The translations under genes were made by a program, and so were the position numbers. Below, piece after piece: positions 23,788-32,296 of a stretch of DNA of 64,000 bases; positions within the stretch are counted from its first letter, which is position 1; each line of letters opens with the position of its first letter. Source of the DNA: Inquilinus limosus DSM 16000 (GTDB lineage: Bacteria > Pseudomonadota > Alphaproteobacteria > DSM-16000 > Inquilinaceae). The notes under the pieces are model-generated. The model was not told where the DNA came from, searched no databases, and saw only the letters and a list, made by a program, of their open reading frames with translations. The stretch is taken from the NCBI RefSeq assembly GCF_000423185.1, contig NZ_AUHM01000019.1, positions 62,001 to 126,000 of the forward strand, given 5' to 3'.

Positions 23788-24621
23788 TCAGTTCACGGCC
23801 GCCACCTCGCTGGCCCCCGGCGGCGGCGACGCGGCCGAGACCTGGGAGAAGGTGGTCTGCTGCGCCAGCCAGGCGTCGTAGTCGGGCTGGGCGTCGACCA
23901 TGACGATGCCGCGCATGTAGGGATGGCCGACCCCGCACAGCTCGGCGCACAGCACCTCGAAGCTGCCGGTCCGGGTCGGGGTGAACCAGTAGTAGGTGAC
24001 CGAGCCCGGGATCATGTCCATCTTCGCCCGGAACTGCGGCACGTAGAAGTCGTGCAGCACGTCGGTGGCGCGCAGCAGGATCTTGACCGGCTTGTCGACC
24101 GGCAGATGCAGGTCGCCGCCCTGGATCAGCACATCGTCCTGGCCGGCGGGATCGTCGGCATGGATGCCGAACGGGTTCTCCGGCGTCACCGCCTCGGTCG
24201 AGGCCGTGCCCAGCTTGCCGTCCTGGCCCGGCAGCCGGTAGGCCCATTGCCATTGCTGGCCCAGCACCTCGACCTCGGCCGCGTCGTCCGGCACGGTGAC
24301 GAACTGGGCCCAGACCACGAGGCCGGGCGCCAGCATGGCGATGACGCCGACCGCGGTGGCGACCGTCAGCCAGCCCTCCAGCCGCTTGTTCTCCGGCTTG
24401 TAGTCGGCGACGTTGCCCTCGCGGTGGCGGAAGCGCCAGACGCAATAGGCGATGAACAGGACGATCGCGGTGAACACGACACCCGTGATCCAGAAGGTGA
24501 TCTCGATGGTGCCGTCGATGTAGTGCCAGTTGGAGGCGATCGGCGTCCACCACCACGGGCTCAGCAGGTGGAACACCACCGAGCCCACGGCGACCAGAAC
24601 CAGGACGAGCGCGGTCTTCAT
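23788..24621 (-). CDS. ctaC: Cytochrome c oxidase subunit II
   Basis: Electron-entry subunit of 277 residues. Two N-terminal membrane helices (about 5-22 and 40-60, with a further hydrophobic stretch near 85-108) anchor a periplasmic cupredoxin domain. All CuA ligands are visible: His190 in VLHDFYVPQ, then Cys225, Glu227, Cys229, His233 and Met236 in CAELCGVGHPYM. The aromatic electron-entry patch is WQWAY near 124. There is no fused cytochrome c domain, so it needs a separate electron donor. A cytochrome c gene lies just upstream on the same strand. It is the first gene of the cox cluster. Confidence 0.96.
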   Translation of the reverse strand: MKTALVLVLVAVGSVVFHLLSPWWWTPIASNWHYIDGTIEITFWITGVVFTAIVLFIAYCVWRFRHREGNVADYKPENKRLEGWLTVATAVGVIAMLAPGLVVWAQFVTVPDDAAEVEVLGQQWQWAYRLPGQDGKLGTASTEAVTPENPFGIHADDPAGQDDVLIQGGDLHLPVDKPVKILLRATDVLHDFYVPQFRAKMDMIPGSVTYYWFTPTRTGSFEVLCAELCGVGHPYMRGIVMVDAQPDYDAWLAQQTTFSQVSAASPPPGASEVAAVN

Positions 24622-24978
24622 CTCCGGTCATCCCCGTCTTGATGCGGTTGCACGGACGAGAAAGGCCGGGATCGGAGCCGAGGTCGGTTTCGGGTGGGAT
24701 GGGGATGCGGCACAGCGCGGGGGCGTCCTGCACCCCGGCCCGTGTGGCCGGCGCGGCGGTCTCCCCCTGATGGTGGCCACATCTTCATCGATGGCGGCCT
24801 TCGCACTCGTCGAGGCCGGCCGGCTTCTTTCCTCGGCCCGGGCCGTCCCGCATCACGGTCGACGCGAGGACGACCCTACCGCTTCGGACTTGTCCGGCCT
24901 TGGCCTGTAGATCGATGATGCGTGGCGGGGCGCTGCGTTGTCAACCGATGTCGGGCAGCAGCCGGCGCCCCTGCCCGC
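24622..24978. other. Gap between cytochrome c and cox genes, no gene seen
   Basis: This 357-base stretch separates the end of the cytochrome c gene from the start of subunit II. No frame has a plausible protein and no repeat of the families found elsewhere is present. It probably holds the cox promoter, but no clear hexamer pair could be picked. Confidence 0.5.
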
Positions 24979-25368
24979 TCACTTCTTCTTGCCGTCGGCG
25001 TCGTACTGCTTGAGGAAGGCGATCAGGTCGTCGATCTGCTTGTCGTTCTTCAGGCCGACATAGGCCATCTTGGTGCCGGGAATCTTGGTCCGCGGGGCCT
25101 TGATGTATTCGCGGAACACCGCCTCGTCCCAGGTGATGCCGGAGTTCTTGTTGGCCTCGGAATAGTTGTAGCCCTCGACCGAGCCGGAATGGCGGCCGAA
25201 CAGCCCGTTCAACTTGGGCCCGACGCCGTTCTTGGCGGTTTCGCCGACCTGGTGGCAGGCCCGGCACTGCTGGAACACCTTCTCGCCCGCCGCCGGGTCG
25301 CCATCCGCCCGGGCGCTCGTGGTCAGGGCCGCGAGGGCCAGGGCCGCGATCAGGGTCGAACGCATCAT
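24979..25368 (-). CDS. Periplasmic class I cytochrome c
   Basis: Electron-transfer protein of 129 residues of the mitochondrial-type cytochrome c/c2 family. A signal peptide (about 1-21, ending SARA) is followed by the heme-attachment motif CRACH at 35-39, GVGPKLNGLFGR near 49-60, SGITWDEAVFREYIKAP, and the Met axial ligand at 101 in KIPGTKMAY. AGGAGG at 25378-25383 is nine bases before this ATG, which decides it over the adjacent in-frame starts. Its position upstream of the cox cluster, and the lack of a fused cytochrome in subunit II, make it the likely donor for this oxidase. Confidence 0.94.
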   Translation of the reverse strand: MMRSTLIAALALAALTTSARADGDPAAGEKVFQQCRACHQVGETAKNGVGPKLNGLFGRHSGSVEGYNYSEANKNSGITWDEAVFREYIKAPRTKIPGTKMAYVGLKNDKQIDDLIAFLKQYDADGKKK

Positions 25369-25637
25369 CACCGCATTCCTCCTGCTGGGATCGGGGCGTT
25401 GCCGCCGCCCAGATACTCCGGCTTTCGGCCGCGGGCTTCAAGGCCCGCGCACGCGGCCGGCGCCGCTGCGAATCGTTCCGGACGAGAATCGTGTCGAGAA
25501 TGACAGGGGACGGAATGTCGCATCCGGGTTATACTTTGGTCCATGGCGGGTCGCGGCGGGCGTGACCGGCGGCCATGCCGGTCGCAGTGCCACGGTCGAC
25601 GCGGGCCACCCTCGAACCAAGTTCGGGAGGAACGGAC

Positions 25638-26498
25638 ATGACCATCCGAAACCCCCTGGAATGGGGAGCGGACCAGCTCAAATTCGGCGGGCACGCCGTG
25701 CGCTCCGGCAGCCGGACCGTGTTCCACGCCGAGGAGAATCCGAATGCCCTGGCCCCGGCGGTGCACCGCATCGGCCTGGCCGATCTGCGCGACGCCCTGG
25801 CCAAGGGCCTCGAGGATTTCGGCCATTACCGCACCGACGTGCTGTATCTGTGCCTGATCTACCCGGTGGTCGGCCTGGTGCTGGCCCGGGCCATGGTCGG
25901 GCAGGACATGATCCCGCTGCTGTTCCCGCTGGCCTCGGGCTTCGCCCTGATCGGCCCCTTCGCCGCGATCGGCCTGTACGAGATGAGCCGGCGGCGGGAG
26001 ATGGGCCAGCCGTGCAGCTGGGGCGCCGCCTTCGACGTGCTGCGCACGCCCCGCTTCGGCGTGATCCTGATGGTCGGCGCGATCCTGGCGGCGATCTTCG
26101 TGCTGTGGATGTTCCTGGCCTGGGTCATCTACAACAACACCCTCGGCCCGGGCGAGCCCGAGTCGCTCGGGTTGTTCCTGGGCGACGTGTTCGGCACCTC
26201 GGCCGGCTGGACGATGATCGTCGTCGGCTGCGGCATCGGCTTCGTCTTCGCCGTCGCGGCGATGGCGATCGGCGTGGTGTCCTTCCCGCTGCTGCTGGAC
26301 CGCGACGTCGGCGCCGACACCGCGATCTGGACCTCGATCCGCGCCGTCGCGGCGAACCCGATCCCGATGGCGGCCTGGGGCCTGATCGTCGCCGCCGGCC
26401 TCGTGGTCGGCTCGATCCCGCTTTTCGTCGGGCTGATCGTGGTCATGCCGGTGCTCGGCCACGCCACCTGGCACCTGTACCGCAAGCTGGTGAATTGA
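25638..26498 (+). CDS. DUF2189 family integral membrane protein
   Basis: Predicted inner-membrane protein of 286 residues of a family with no known function. Six hydrophobic segments are visible, from LCLIYPVVGLVLARAMV through LLFPLASGFALIGPFAAIGL and VILMVGAILAAIFVLWMFLAWV to LIVAAGLVVGSIPLFVGLIVVMPVLGHA. The stretch GLYEMSRRREMG and the ending GHATWHLYRKLV are family hallmarks. GGGAGG at 25625-25630 lies seven bases before the ATG. Divergent from the cytochrome c gene, which may be chance. Confidence 0.88.
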   Translation: MTIRNPLEWGADQLKFGGHAVRSGSRTVFHAEENPNALAPAVHRIGLADLRDALAKGLEDFGHYRTDVLYLCLIYPVVGLVLARAMVGQDMIPLLFPLASGFALIGPFAAIGLYEMSRRREMGQPCSWGAAFDVLRTPRFGVILMVGAILAAIFVLWMFLAWVIYNNTLGPGEPESLGLFLGDVFGTSAGWTMIVVGCGIGFVFAVAAMAIGVVSFPLLLDRDVGADTAIWTSIRAVAANPIPMAAWGLIVAAGLVVGSIPLFVGLIVVMPVLGHATWHLYRKLVN

Positions 26499-26543
26499 TC
26501 CCCCTGCCCGGCCGCCGGCCTGAGCTGGCGGCCGGACGCGGGG

Positions 26544-28148
26544 TCAATGCCCTCCGCCTCCGCCGCCGGCCCCCTTCCGCATGACGAAGACGCAGGCGGC
26601 CGAGGCCAGCAGGATCACGCCCAGCACGGCGAAGGTATCGCTGAAGCCCATCACCAGCGACTGCGCCCGCACGGTCTTGCCGATGGCGATCACCGCCTGG
26701 TGCTTGGCGGTGGCCGGGTCGGACACGCCGCTCGACAGGAAATACTGGGTCAGCTGGTCGATCCGCGCCCGCGTCTCCTCCCGGAACAGCGTCACCGACT
26801 GGCCGATGATGTTGGAGTGGTACTGCTCGCGCTTGGTCACGATGGTGCCCAGCAGCGCCGTGCCGAAGGCGCCGCCGAGGTTGCGCAGCATGTTGAACAG
26901 GCCCGAGGCCGCGGCGGATTCGTGCCGGGCGATGCCGGCCATGGCGATGGCCGAGAGCGGCGCCATCACCACCGCCTGGCCGAGGGCGCGGACGATGTTC
27001 GGCAGCCACAGCTGGTCGCTGCCGTAGACCAGCGACATATGCGTGTTCATGAAGCAGCTGCCGGCGAAGACCAGCAGCCCCCCGGCCACCAGCCAGCGCG
27101 CATCCATCCGCCCCATCAGCATCGGCACCAGTGGGATGATCAGCAGCTGCGGCAGGCCGGTCCAGGCCACCACCATGCCGATCTGCTCGGAGTCGTAGCC
27201 CTGGACCTGGGCCAGGTACTGCGGCAGCAGATAGGCGGCGCCGTAGAGGGCGAAGCCGAGGAAGACGTTCGCCAGGGTGCCGAAGCCGAAGTTCCGCCGC
27301 GTCAGCAGGCGGAGATCGACCGCCGGCTTCTTCGCCACCTTCAGCTCGATCCACAGGAACAGCGACAGGAAGACGATGGCGACCGCGGTCAGCCGGACGA
27401 TGAAGGGCGACCCGAACCAGTCGTTCTTGTTGCCCTCCTCCAGCACCGTCTGCAGCGCCGCCAGGCCGATCGCCATGGTGCCGATGCCGAGCCAGTCGCC
27501 CTCCTTCAGCAGGTGAAGCCGCATCGGCTCGCGCTCCAGCGTCGCGGCCAGCCCGGCCAGCATGAAGGCGCCCGGCACCAGGTTGATGTAGAAGATGTAC
27601 TGCCAGCCGTAATTGTCGGTCAGCCAGCCGCCGATGGTCGGGCCGATCGCCGGCGCGAAGGTGGCGGTGATGGCGAACAGCGCCATGCCCATCGGCCGCT
27701 GCGCCAGCGGCAGCCTGGTCATCACCAGCGTGAACGCCATCGGGATCAGCACGCCGCCGGTGAAGCCCTGGATGCCGCGCAGCAGGATCATCTCGCCGAG
27801 ATTGGCGGCGAAGGCGCAGGCCACCGAGAACACCAGGAACAGCGCGGTGTTGACCAGCAGGAAGCGGCGGAAGGAGAAGACCTGGCTGAGATAGGCGGTC
27901 AGCGGGATGACGATGATCTCGCCGATCAGATAGGAGGTCGAGATCCAGGCGCCGTTGTCCACGCCGGTGCCGATGCCGCCCTCGATCTGCGGCAGCGAGG
28001 CGTTGGTGATCTGGATGTTCAGCACCGCCATGAAGGCGCCGAGCAGGCCGGAGAAGACCGAGATCCAGGTGGTCAGGCTGGCGCGGTCGGCGGAGCCGGC
28101 GGCAGGCCCGGCCGGCGGGGCGCCGGCGGCAACGCTGGGGGAAGACAT
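26544..28148 (-). CDS. MFS multidrug transporter, DHA2/EmrB family
   Basis: Proton-driven efflux permease of 534 residues with about fourteen membrane helices, the DHA2 pattern. Signature segments are FMAVLNIQITNASLPQI in helix 1, WISTSYLIGEIIVIPL and GFTGGVLIPMAFTLV. The long last helices end in a Gly-rich tail. It works with the adaptor encoded 25 bases upstream on the same strand, as EmrB does with EmrA. GGAGG precedes the ATG. Substrates are unknown, and the TetR regulator divergent to the adaptor is the likely controller. Confidence 0.94.
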   Translation of the reverse strand: MSSPSVAAGAPPAGPAAGSADRASLTTWISVFSGLLGAFMAVLNIQITNASLPQIEGGIGTGVDNGAWISTSYLIGEIIVIPLTAYLSQVFSFRRFLLVNTALFLVFSVACAFAANLGEMILLRGIQGFTGGVLIPMAFTLVMTRLPLAQRPMGMALFAITATFAPAIGPTIGGWLTDNYGWQYIFYINLVPGAFMLAGLAATLEREPMRLHLLKEGDWLGIGTMAIGLAALQTVLEEGNKNDWFGSPFIVRLTAVAIVFLSLFLWIELKVAKKPAVDLRLLTRRNFGFGTLANVFLGFALYGAAYLLPQYLAQVQGYDSEQIGMVVAWTGLPQLLIIPLVPMLMGRMDARWLVAGGLLVFAGSCFMNTHMSLVYGSDQLWLPNIVRALGQAVVMAPLSAIAMAGIARHESAAASGLFNMLRNLGGAFGTALLGTIVTKREQYHSNIIGQSVTLFREETRARIDQLTQYFLSSGVSDPATAKHQAVIAIGKTVRAQSLVMGFSDTFAVLGVILLASAACVFVMRKGAGGGGGGH

Positions 28149-28173
28149 GGCTGTGGCCCTCCGGCCGCGGCGC

Positions 28174-29310
28174 TCAATGCGCCGCGGCGGCGTCCTTGGT
28201 ATCGATCGTGGCGATCACCGACATTCCGGGGCGCAGCTGGCCCGCCAGCGGCTCGTCGCGGTCGAGCACGATCTTCACCGGGATGCGCTGGACGATCTTG
28301 GTGAAGTTGCCGGTGGCGTTGTCCGGCGGCAGCAGGGCGAATTCCTGGCCGCTGGCCGGGGACAGGCTGTCGACATGGCCGTGGATCTCGGCGTCCGGAT
28401 AGGTGTCGACCGAGATGTCGACCGGCTGGCCCAGATGCACGTCGGTCAGCTGCGTCTCCTTGAAGTTGGCGACGACATAGGTCTCGGCCAGCGGCACCAC
28501 AGCCATCAGCTGGGTGCCGGCCTGGACATACTGCCCGACCCGCAGGCTGCGGTTGCCGATCGTGCCGGCCACCGGAGCGGTGATGGTGGTGTAGCCGAGG
28601 TTGAGCTCGGCCTGGCGCTGCGCCGCCTGGTCGGCCGCGAGCGCGGCCTTCGCCTTCTCCAGCTGGGCGCGCAGCACGTCAAGCTGCTTCTCGGCCGCGG
28701 TCACCGCCGCCTGGTCGCGCTGCAGCGTGGCGGTCGCCGACTGCAGGTTGGAGGTGACCTGCTGCGCCTGCTGGACGCTGCCGTTGCCGGTCTTGGCCAG
28801 CGCCGTGTAGCGGTCGAATTGCTGCTGGGCGAAGGTCACCGCCGCCTGGTCCACCCCGACGGTGGCGCGGGCCTGGTCGATCGCCGCCGCCTGCTGCTGG
28901 ATCGCGGCCTCGGCATTGGCGACATCGGCCTGGGCGGCCAGGACATCGGCCTTGGCCCGGTCCAGCGCCACGGCATAGTCGCGGTCGTCGATCCGGGCCA
29001 GCGGTTGGCCCGCCGTGACCGCTTGGTTGTCCTGCACCAGGACCTCGGCGATGTAGCCGGAGACCTTCGGCGCGATGATGGTCGAGTCCGCCTTCACATA
29101 GGCGTCGTCAGTCGATTCGAGAAATCGGCCGACGGTCCACCAGTTCCAGCCGAACCAGGCGGCGCCGGCCAGGACGACGACCCCGAGCGGCAGCAGCAGC
29201 GCCTTGCGCCCGAAGCGGCGGCGCGGGGTCGCCGGCGCGGCCGGCACGGTCTCGCTGGCGTCCGGCGCCGGCGCGGTGCGGAGCTGGGCCGGCTGAACCT
29301 GGTGCGTCAT
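28174..29310 (-). CDS. HlyD/EmrA family efflux adaptor
   Basis: Membrane-fusion protein of 378 residues. One N-terminal membrane helix lies near 38-55 (ALLLPLGVVVLAGAAWFGW). The EmrA hallmark STDDAYVKADSTIIAPKVSGYI follows, then VLVQDNQAVTAGQPLARID (lipoyl half) and a long alanine/glutamine-rich coiled-coil hairpin (about 120-220). The second lipoyl half has YTTITAPVAGTIGNRSLRVGQYV. It pairs with the EmrB-type permease downstream to form a drug efflux pump. GGAGGG is about nine bases before the ATG. Although HlyD-like, the pairing with an MFS permease, not an ABC exporter, argues against a role in type I secretion of the RTX proteins. Confidence 0.93.
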   Translation of the reverse strand: MTHQVQPAQLRTAPAPDASETVPAAPATPRRRFGRKALLLPLGVVVLAGAAWFGWNWWTVGRFLESTDDAYVKADSTIIAPKVSGYIAEVLVQDNQAVTAGQPLARIDDRDYAVALDRAKADVLAAQADVANAEAAIQQQAAAIDQARATVGVDQAAVTFAQQQFDRYTALAKTGNGSVQQAQQVTSNLQSATATLQRDQAAVTAAEKQLDVLRAQLEKAKAALAADQAAQRQAELNLGYTTITAPVAGTIGNRSLRVGQYVQAGTQLMAVVPLAETYVVANFKETQLTDVHLGQPVDISVDTYPDAEIHGHVDSLSPASGQEFALLPPDNATGNFTKIVQRIPVKIVLDRDEPLAGQLRPGMSVIATIDTKDAAAAH

Positions 29311-29386
29311 GGCTGTTGCCCTCCAAAGCCGAAACCGCCGGTCGCCGGCCGACTTCAAAAGGCGGCGGGAACGTTCAGGCGATTTA

Positions 29387-29404
29387 GGAAACTTGACGGT
29401 TTCC
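29387..29404. promoter_or_regulatory. Inverted repeat GGAAAC-N6-GTTTCC, candidate TetR operator
   Basis: A perfect inverted repeat with 6-base arms lies in the 150-base region between the divergent emrA-like and tetR-like genes. The spacer is TTGACG, a near-perfect -35 hexamer on the plus strand, so binding would block a promoter reading towards the regulator. It is the best operator candidate for the adjacent TetR-family protein. Confidence 0.6.
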
Positions 29405-29460
29405 AGCAAAAGATGGGAGATGCGGGTTGATTGCGCAAATGCGCGACCGAGGGGCCAGAC

Positions 29461-30108
29461 ATGCAGGAAACGCCGAAACGGCCGCGCGGCCGTCCACCGC
29501 TGCGCAGCGACGAGGAGACGAAGCGCCTGATCCTGGCGGCGGCGACCCGGATCTTCCTGGCCCAGGGCTTCGGCGGCACCAGCATGGAGGCGGTGGCGCA
29601 GGCGGCCGGCGTGTCGAAGAAGACGATCTACCGCTTCGTCGACACCAAGGAGCAGCTGCTGGAGGCGGTGATCGATGCGCGGTCGGAAGCGCTGCGGTCG
29701 CCGATCGGGCGCGATGCCGGCCCCGACCCGGCGGCGGCGGAGCAGGCGTTGCGCCAGTTCCTGCAGGAGCTGGCGCGGCTGGTGCTGTCGGAGGAGACGG
29801 TGGCGCTGAACCGCCTGGTCCATGCCGAGGCCCTGCGCTTCCCGGAGATGGCGAAGGCCTTCTACCAGGCCGGGCCGGTGCGCAACGCGGAGGCGCTGGC
29901 GGACTGGCTGCAGGCGCAGCACCGGCACGGCGTGCTGCGTTTCGACGGCGGCATGGACACGGCGCGGATGCTGATCTCAATGGTGATCGCGGAGCCGCTG
30001 CGCGCCACCACGCTCGGCGTCGCCCCACTGCCGACGCAGGAGGAGATCGACCGCCGGGTCGACGAGGCGGTCGAGATCTTCCTGCGCGGCAGCTTGGTGC
30101 CGCGCTAG
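29461..30108 (+). CDS. TetR/AcrR family transcriptional regulator
   Basis: Repressor-type protein of 215 residues. A basic N-terminus (KRPRGRPPL) precedes the TetR helix-turn-helix at about 20-65: ILAAATRIFLAQGFGGTSMEAVAQAAGVSKKTIYRFV. The C-terminal part is an all-helical effector/dimerisation domain of the AefR-like type. GAGGGG lies about seven bases before the ATG. It is divergent from the EmrAB-type pump genes and very probably represses them and itself through the inverted repeat at 29387-29404. The effector is probably a pump substrate. Confidence 0.93.
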   Translation: MQETPKRPRGRPPLRSDEETKRLILAAATRIFLAQGFGGTSMEAVAQAAGVSKKTIYRFVDTKEQLLEAVIDARSEALRSPIGRDAGPDPAAAEQALRQFLQELARLVLSEETVALNRLVHAEALRFPEMAKAFYQAGPVRNAEALADWLQAQHRHGVLRFDGGMDTARMLISMVIAEPLRATTLGVAPLPTQEEIDRRVDEAVEIFLRGSLVPR

Positions 30109-30137
30109 GCGCCCGCGGCCGCCGTGGGGCTACGGCC

Positions 30138-32051
30138 TCACAGCACGAAATCCGCCGCCGTCAGGGCGTGATCGGACAGGACGGTAATGATCGAATCCGG
30201 CTGCTTGTCTCCGTTCACATCCAGATAGACGCCCTGGCGGCCGTCGCCGAAATCGACGACCCGCAGCTCGCCCGCGAAGCCGCCGAAGCCGCCGGTGCCG
30301 AAGGTGAAGGCGGTGTCGCCGTTCCCAACGTTGCCGTCCGCGTCGATCGCCGAGAGGTCGATCCTGTCACCCATGGCGAAGTCCGCGATCGTGTCTTTGC
30401 CCGACCCGGCCACGGTGCTCTCGGTGGTGCTGGTGTAGACGAAGCGATCGTTGCCGGCCCCGCCCTTCAGCACGTCAGCGCCGCCGCCGCCGGTGAGGAC
30501 GTCATCGCCGGCTATGCCCCAGAGGGTGTTGGCATTGTCGTCGCCGGTCAGCGTGTCGTTGAAGCCGGAGCCCTGCACCTGTTCGATCCCGCTCAGCGTA
30601 TCGCCCGCAGCATCGCCACCCGACATCGCGCCGGTCGCCAGGTCGACCGACACCGCCCCGGCAGAGCCGGCGTAGACGGCCGTGTCGATGCCGGCCGCGC
30701 CGATGATCGTGTCCGCCCCGGCGGCACCTTCGATGATGTCGTTGCCGTCACCGCCGTCGATCGTGTCGTCGCCCACACCGCCATAGACATTGTCGTGGCC
30801 GGCCTCGCCGAAGACCTCGTCGCTGCCGAGCCCGGCGTCGACCGAGTCGTTGCCGGTGCCGCCATGGATGGCGTCGAACCCGCCGCCGCCGACGAGACGG
30901 TCGGCGCCGTCGCCGCCGTCGAGGCCGTCGTCGCCGTCCTCGCCCGAGAGCGCGTCGTCGCCGCCATTGCCGACGAGCGTGTCGTTGCCGAGCTCACCAC
31001 CCAGGATGTTGCGGCCTCCATCGCCGGTCAGGCTGTCGTCATGGCTCGAGCCGTAGAGATTCTCGATGCCGGTGAGCGTGTCACCCTCGGCGTCGCCGCC
31101 GTTGGCGGTGTGGGTGGCCAGGTCGACGATCACCGCCGCCGTCGAGCCCTGGTAGTTCGCGAAATCCGACCCGTCACCGCCGATCAGTTGGTCCGCCCCC
31201 GCGCCGCCGTGAAGCGTGTCGTCACCCGCGCCGCCATCCAGTGTATTGGCGCCGGCGTTGCCCGAAAGGCGGTCGGCGAGGGCGGAGCCGGTAATGTTCT
31301 CGATGTTGGCCAGCGTATCGCCCTGGGCGTCGCCGCCGCTGCCGGTGCCGGCCGCCAGGTCGATGGTGACCCCCGCGGACGAGGTCGTGTAGTCGGCGGT
31401 ATCGATGCCATCCTGCCCGCCCAGCTGGTCGGCCCCGGCGCCGCCGTCGAGCCGGTCATCGCCGAGCCCCCCGTTCAGCTGGTCGTTGCCGTCACCACCC
31501 GCGAGCCGGTCCGCGCCCGAGCCGGCGTTGACGAGGTCGTCGCCCCCGGCGGCCGAGAGGGTGTCGTCGCCGTCCCAGCCCCAGAGCTGGTTGTCGCCCG
31601 CATCGCCCGTCAGATGGTCGGCGAAATTGCTGCCGTTCAGCTTCTCGATGCCCGAATAGGTGTCGCCTTCGGCCTCGCCGCCGGCCCCGGCGCCGCCCGA
31701 TCCGAGATCGATGGTCACGGCGGCCGGCGAGCTGAAATAATCGACAAAGTCGCTGCCGGCCCCGCCGTTCAGCACATCGGCCCCTGCCCTCCCGACGAGG
31801 ACATCGTCACCGTCATCGCCGTTGAGGATGTCGTTGCCGTCGCCGCCGTCGACCGTGTCCTGGTCCGCCCCGCCGTGGAGGATGTCATTCCCGATGTTTC
31901 CGGTGACCTGGTCGTCCCCGTCACCGCCATCGATCGTATCGTCGCCGCCGGCGCCGCCGAGCACATCATTGCCGCCGAGGCCGCTGACCGTGTCGGCATC
32001 GGCCGTGCCGGGGTAGAAATCCGCGCCCGGCGTTCCCATGAAATCCGCCAT
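30138..32051 (-). CDS. RTX-type calcium-binding protein, large (RTX 3)
   Basis: Protein of 637 residues consisting of RTX nonapeptide repeats from the N-terminus (GGNDVLGGAGGDDTIDGGDG) to the C-domain. Four copies of a module (AAVTIDLxxGxGxGGDAxGDTLxxIExLxGSxxxDxLTGD) lie between repeat blocks. The serralysin-like C domain reads NDRFVYTSTTES...DTIADFAMGDRIDLSAID, and the protein ends TAADFVL. The start MADFMGTPGADF parallels MANFEGTAGADI of RTX 1, and CGGAG at 32061-32065 lies nine bases upstream. In-frame ATG 32069 and GTG 32093 would add a few residues. It is presumed secreted by a type I system encoded elsewhere. No enzyme motif was seen. Confidence 0.88.
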   Translation of the reverse strand: MADFMGTPGADFYPGTADADTVSGLGGNDVLGGAGGDDTIDGGDGDDQVTGNIGNDILHGGADQDTVDGGDGNDILNGDDGDDVLVGRAGADVLNGGAGSDFVDYFSSPAAVTIDLGSGGAGAGGEAEGDTYSGIEKLNGSNFADHLTGDAGDNQLWGWDGDDTLSAAGGDDLVNAGSGADRLAGGDGNDQLNGGLGDDRLDGGAGADQLGGQDGIDTADYTTSSAGVTIDLAAGTGSGGDAQGDTLANIENITGSALADRLSGNAGANTLDGGAGDDTLHGGAGADQLIGGDGSDFANYQGSTAAVIVDLATHTANGGDAEGDTLTGIENLYGSSHDDSLTGDGGRNILGGELGNDTLVGNGGDDALSGEDGDDGLDGGDGADRLVGGGGFDAIHGGTGNDSVDAGLGSDEVFGEAGHDNVYGGVGDDTIDGGDGNDIIEGAAGADTIIGAAGIDTAVYAGSAGAVSVDLATGAMSGGDAAGDTLSGIEQVQGSGFNDTLTGDDNANTLWGIAGDDVLTGGGGADVLKGGAGNDRFVYTSTTESTVAGSGKDTIADFAMGDRIDLSAIDADGNVGNGDTAFTFGTGGFGGFAGELRVVDFGDGRQGVYLDVNGDKQPDSIITVLSDHALTAADFVL

Positions 32052-32296
32052 TCCAACGATCTCCGTCATAATCGTGACCGGCGACGCCGTCACGGATCGG
32101 TATGAAGCCGCAGAAAGGAACGCGACCTTTGCGGCGGAATCCAGCGAAAAATTGCTGGGACACGGTTCGATTCCGCCTGGATCACGACGATATCGAAAAC
32201 CCAGGGTCGAACCGCAAAGCGGGGGCGCTTCTCACCCGGTTTGATTTCCCTTCCTCAAATTTTGATGTTATCCCTTCAATCCAGGGAGGGGCTTCC

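Noticed and set aside
24622..24978. Short Arg/Pro-rich open frames between cytochrome c and cox genes
   Set aside because: The composition is that of random GC-rich frames, with no ribosome-binding site and no family resemblance.
28174..29310. HlyD-like adaptor as the exporter component for the RTX proteins
   Set aside because: It is directly coupled to a 14-helix MFS permease and a TetR regulator and has the EmrA hallmark. No ABC exporter is present.
30400..32030. Short tandem DNA repeats that could be mistaken for a CRISPR array
   Set aside because: The periodicity is that of GGxGxDxLx codons, with no constant repeat/spacer pattern and no cas genes.
29427..32105. An ~890-codon plus-strand frame opposite RTX 3
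   Set aside because: The regular repeats of the RTX gene keep the opposite strand open. The predicted protein matches no family, while the minus strand shows clear RTX repeats and a secretion signal.
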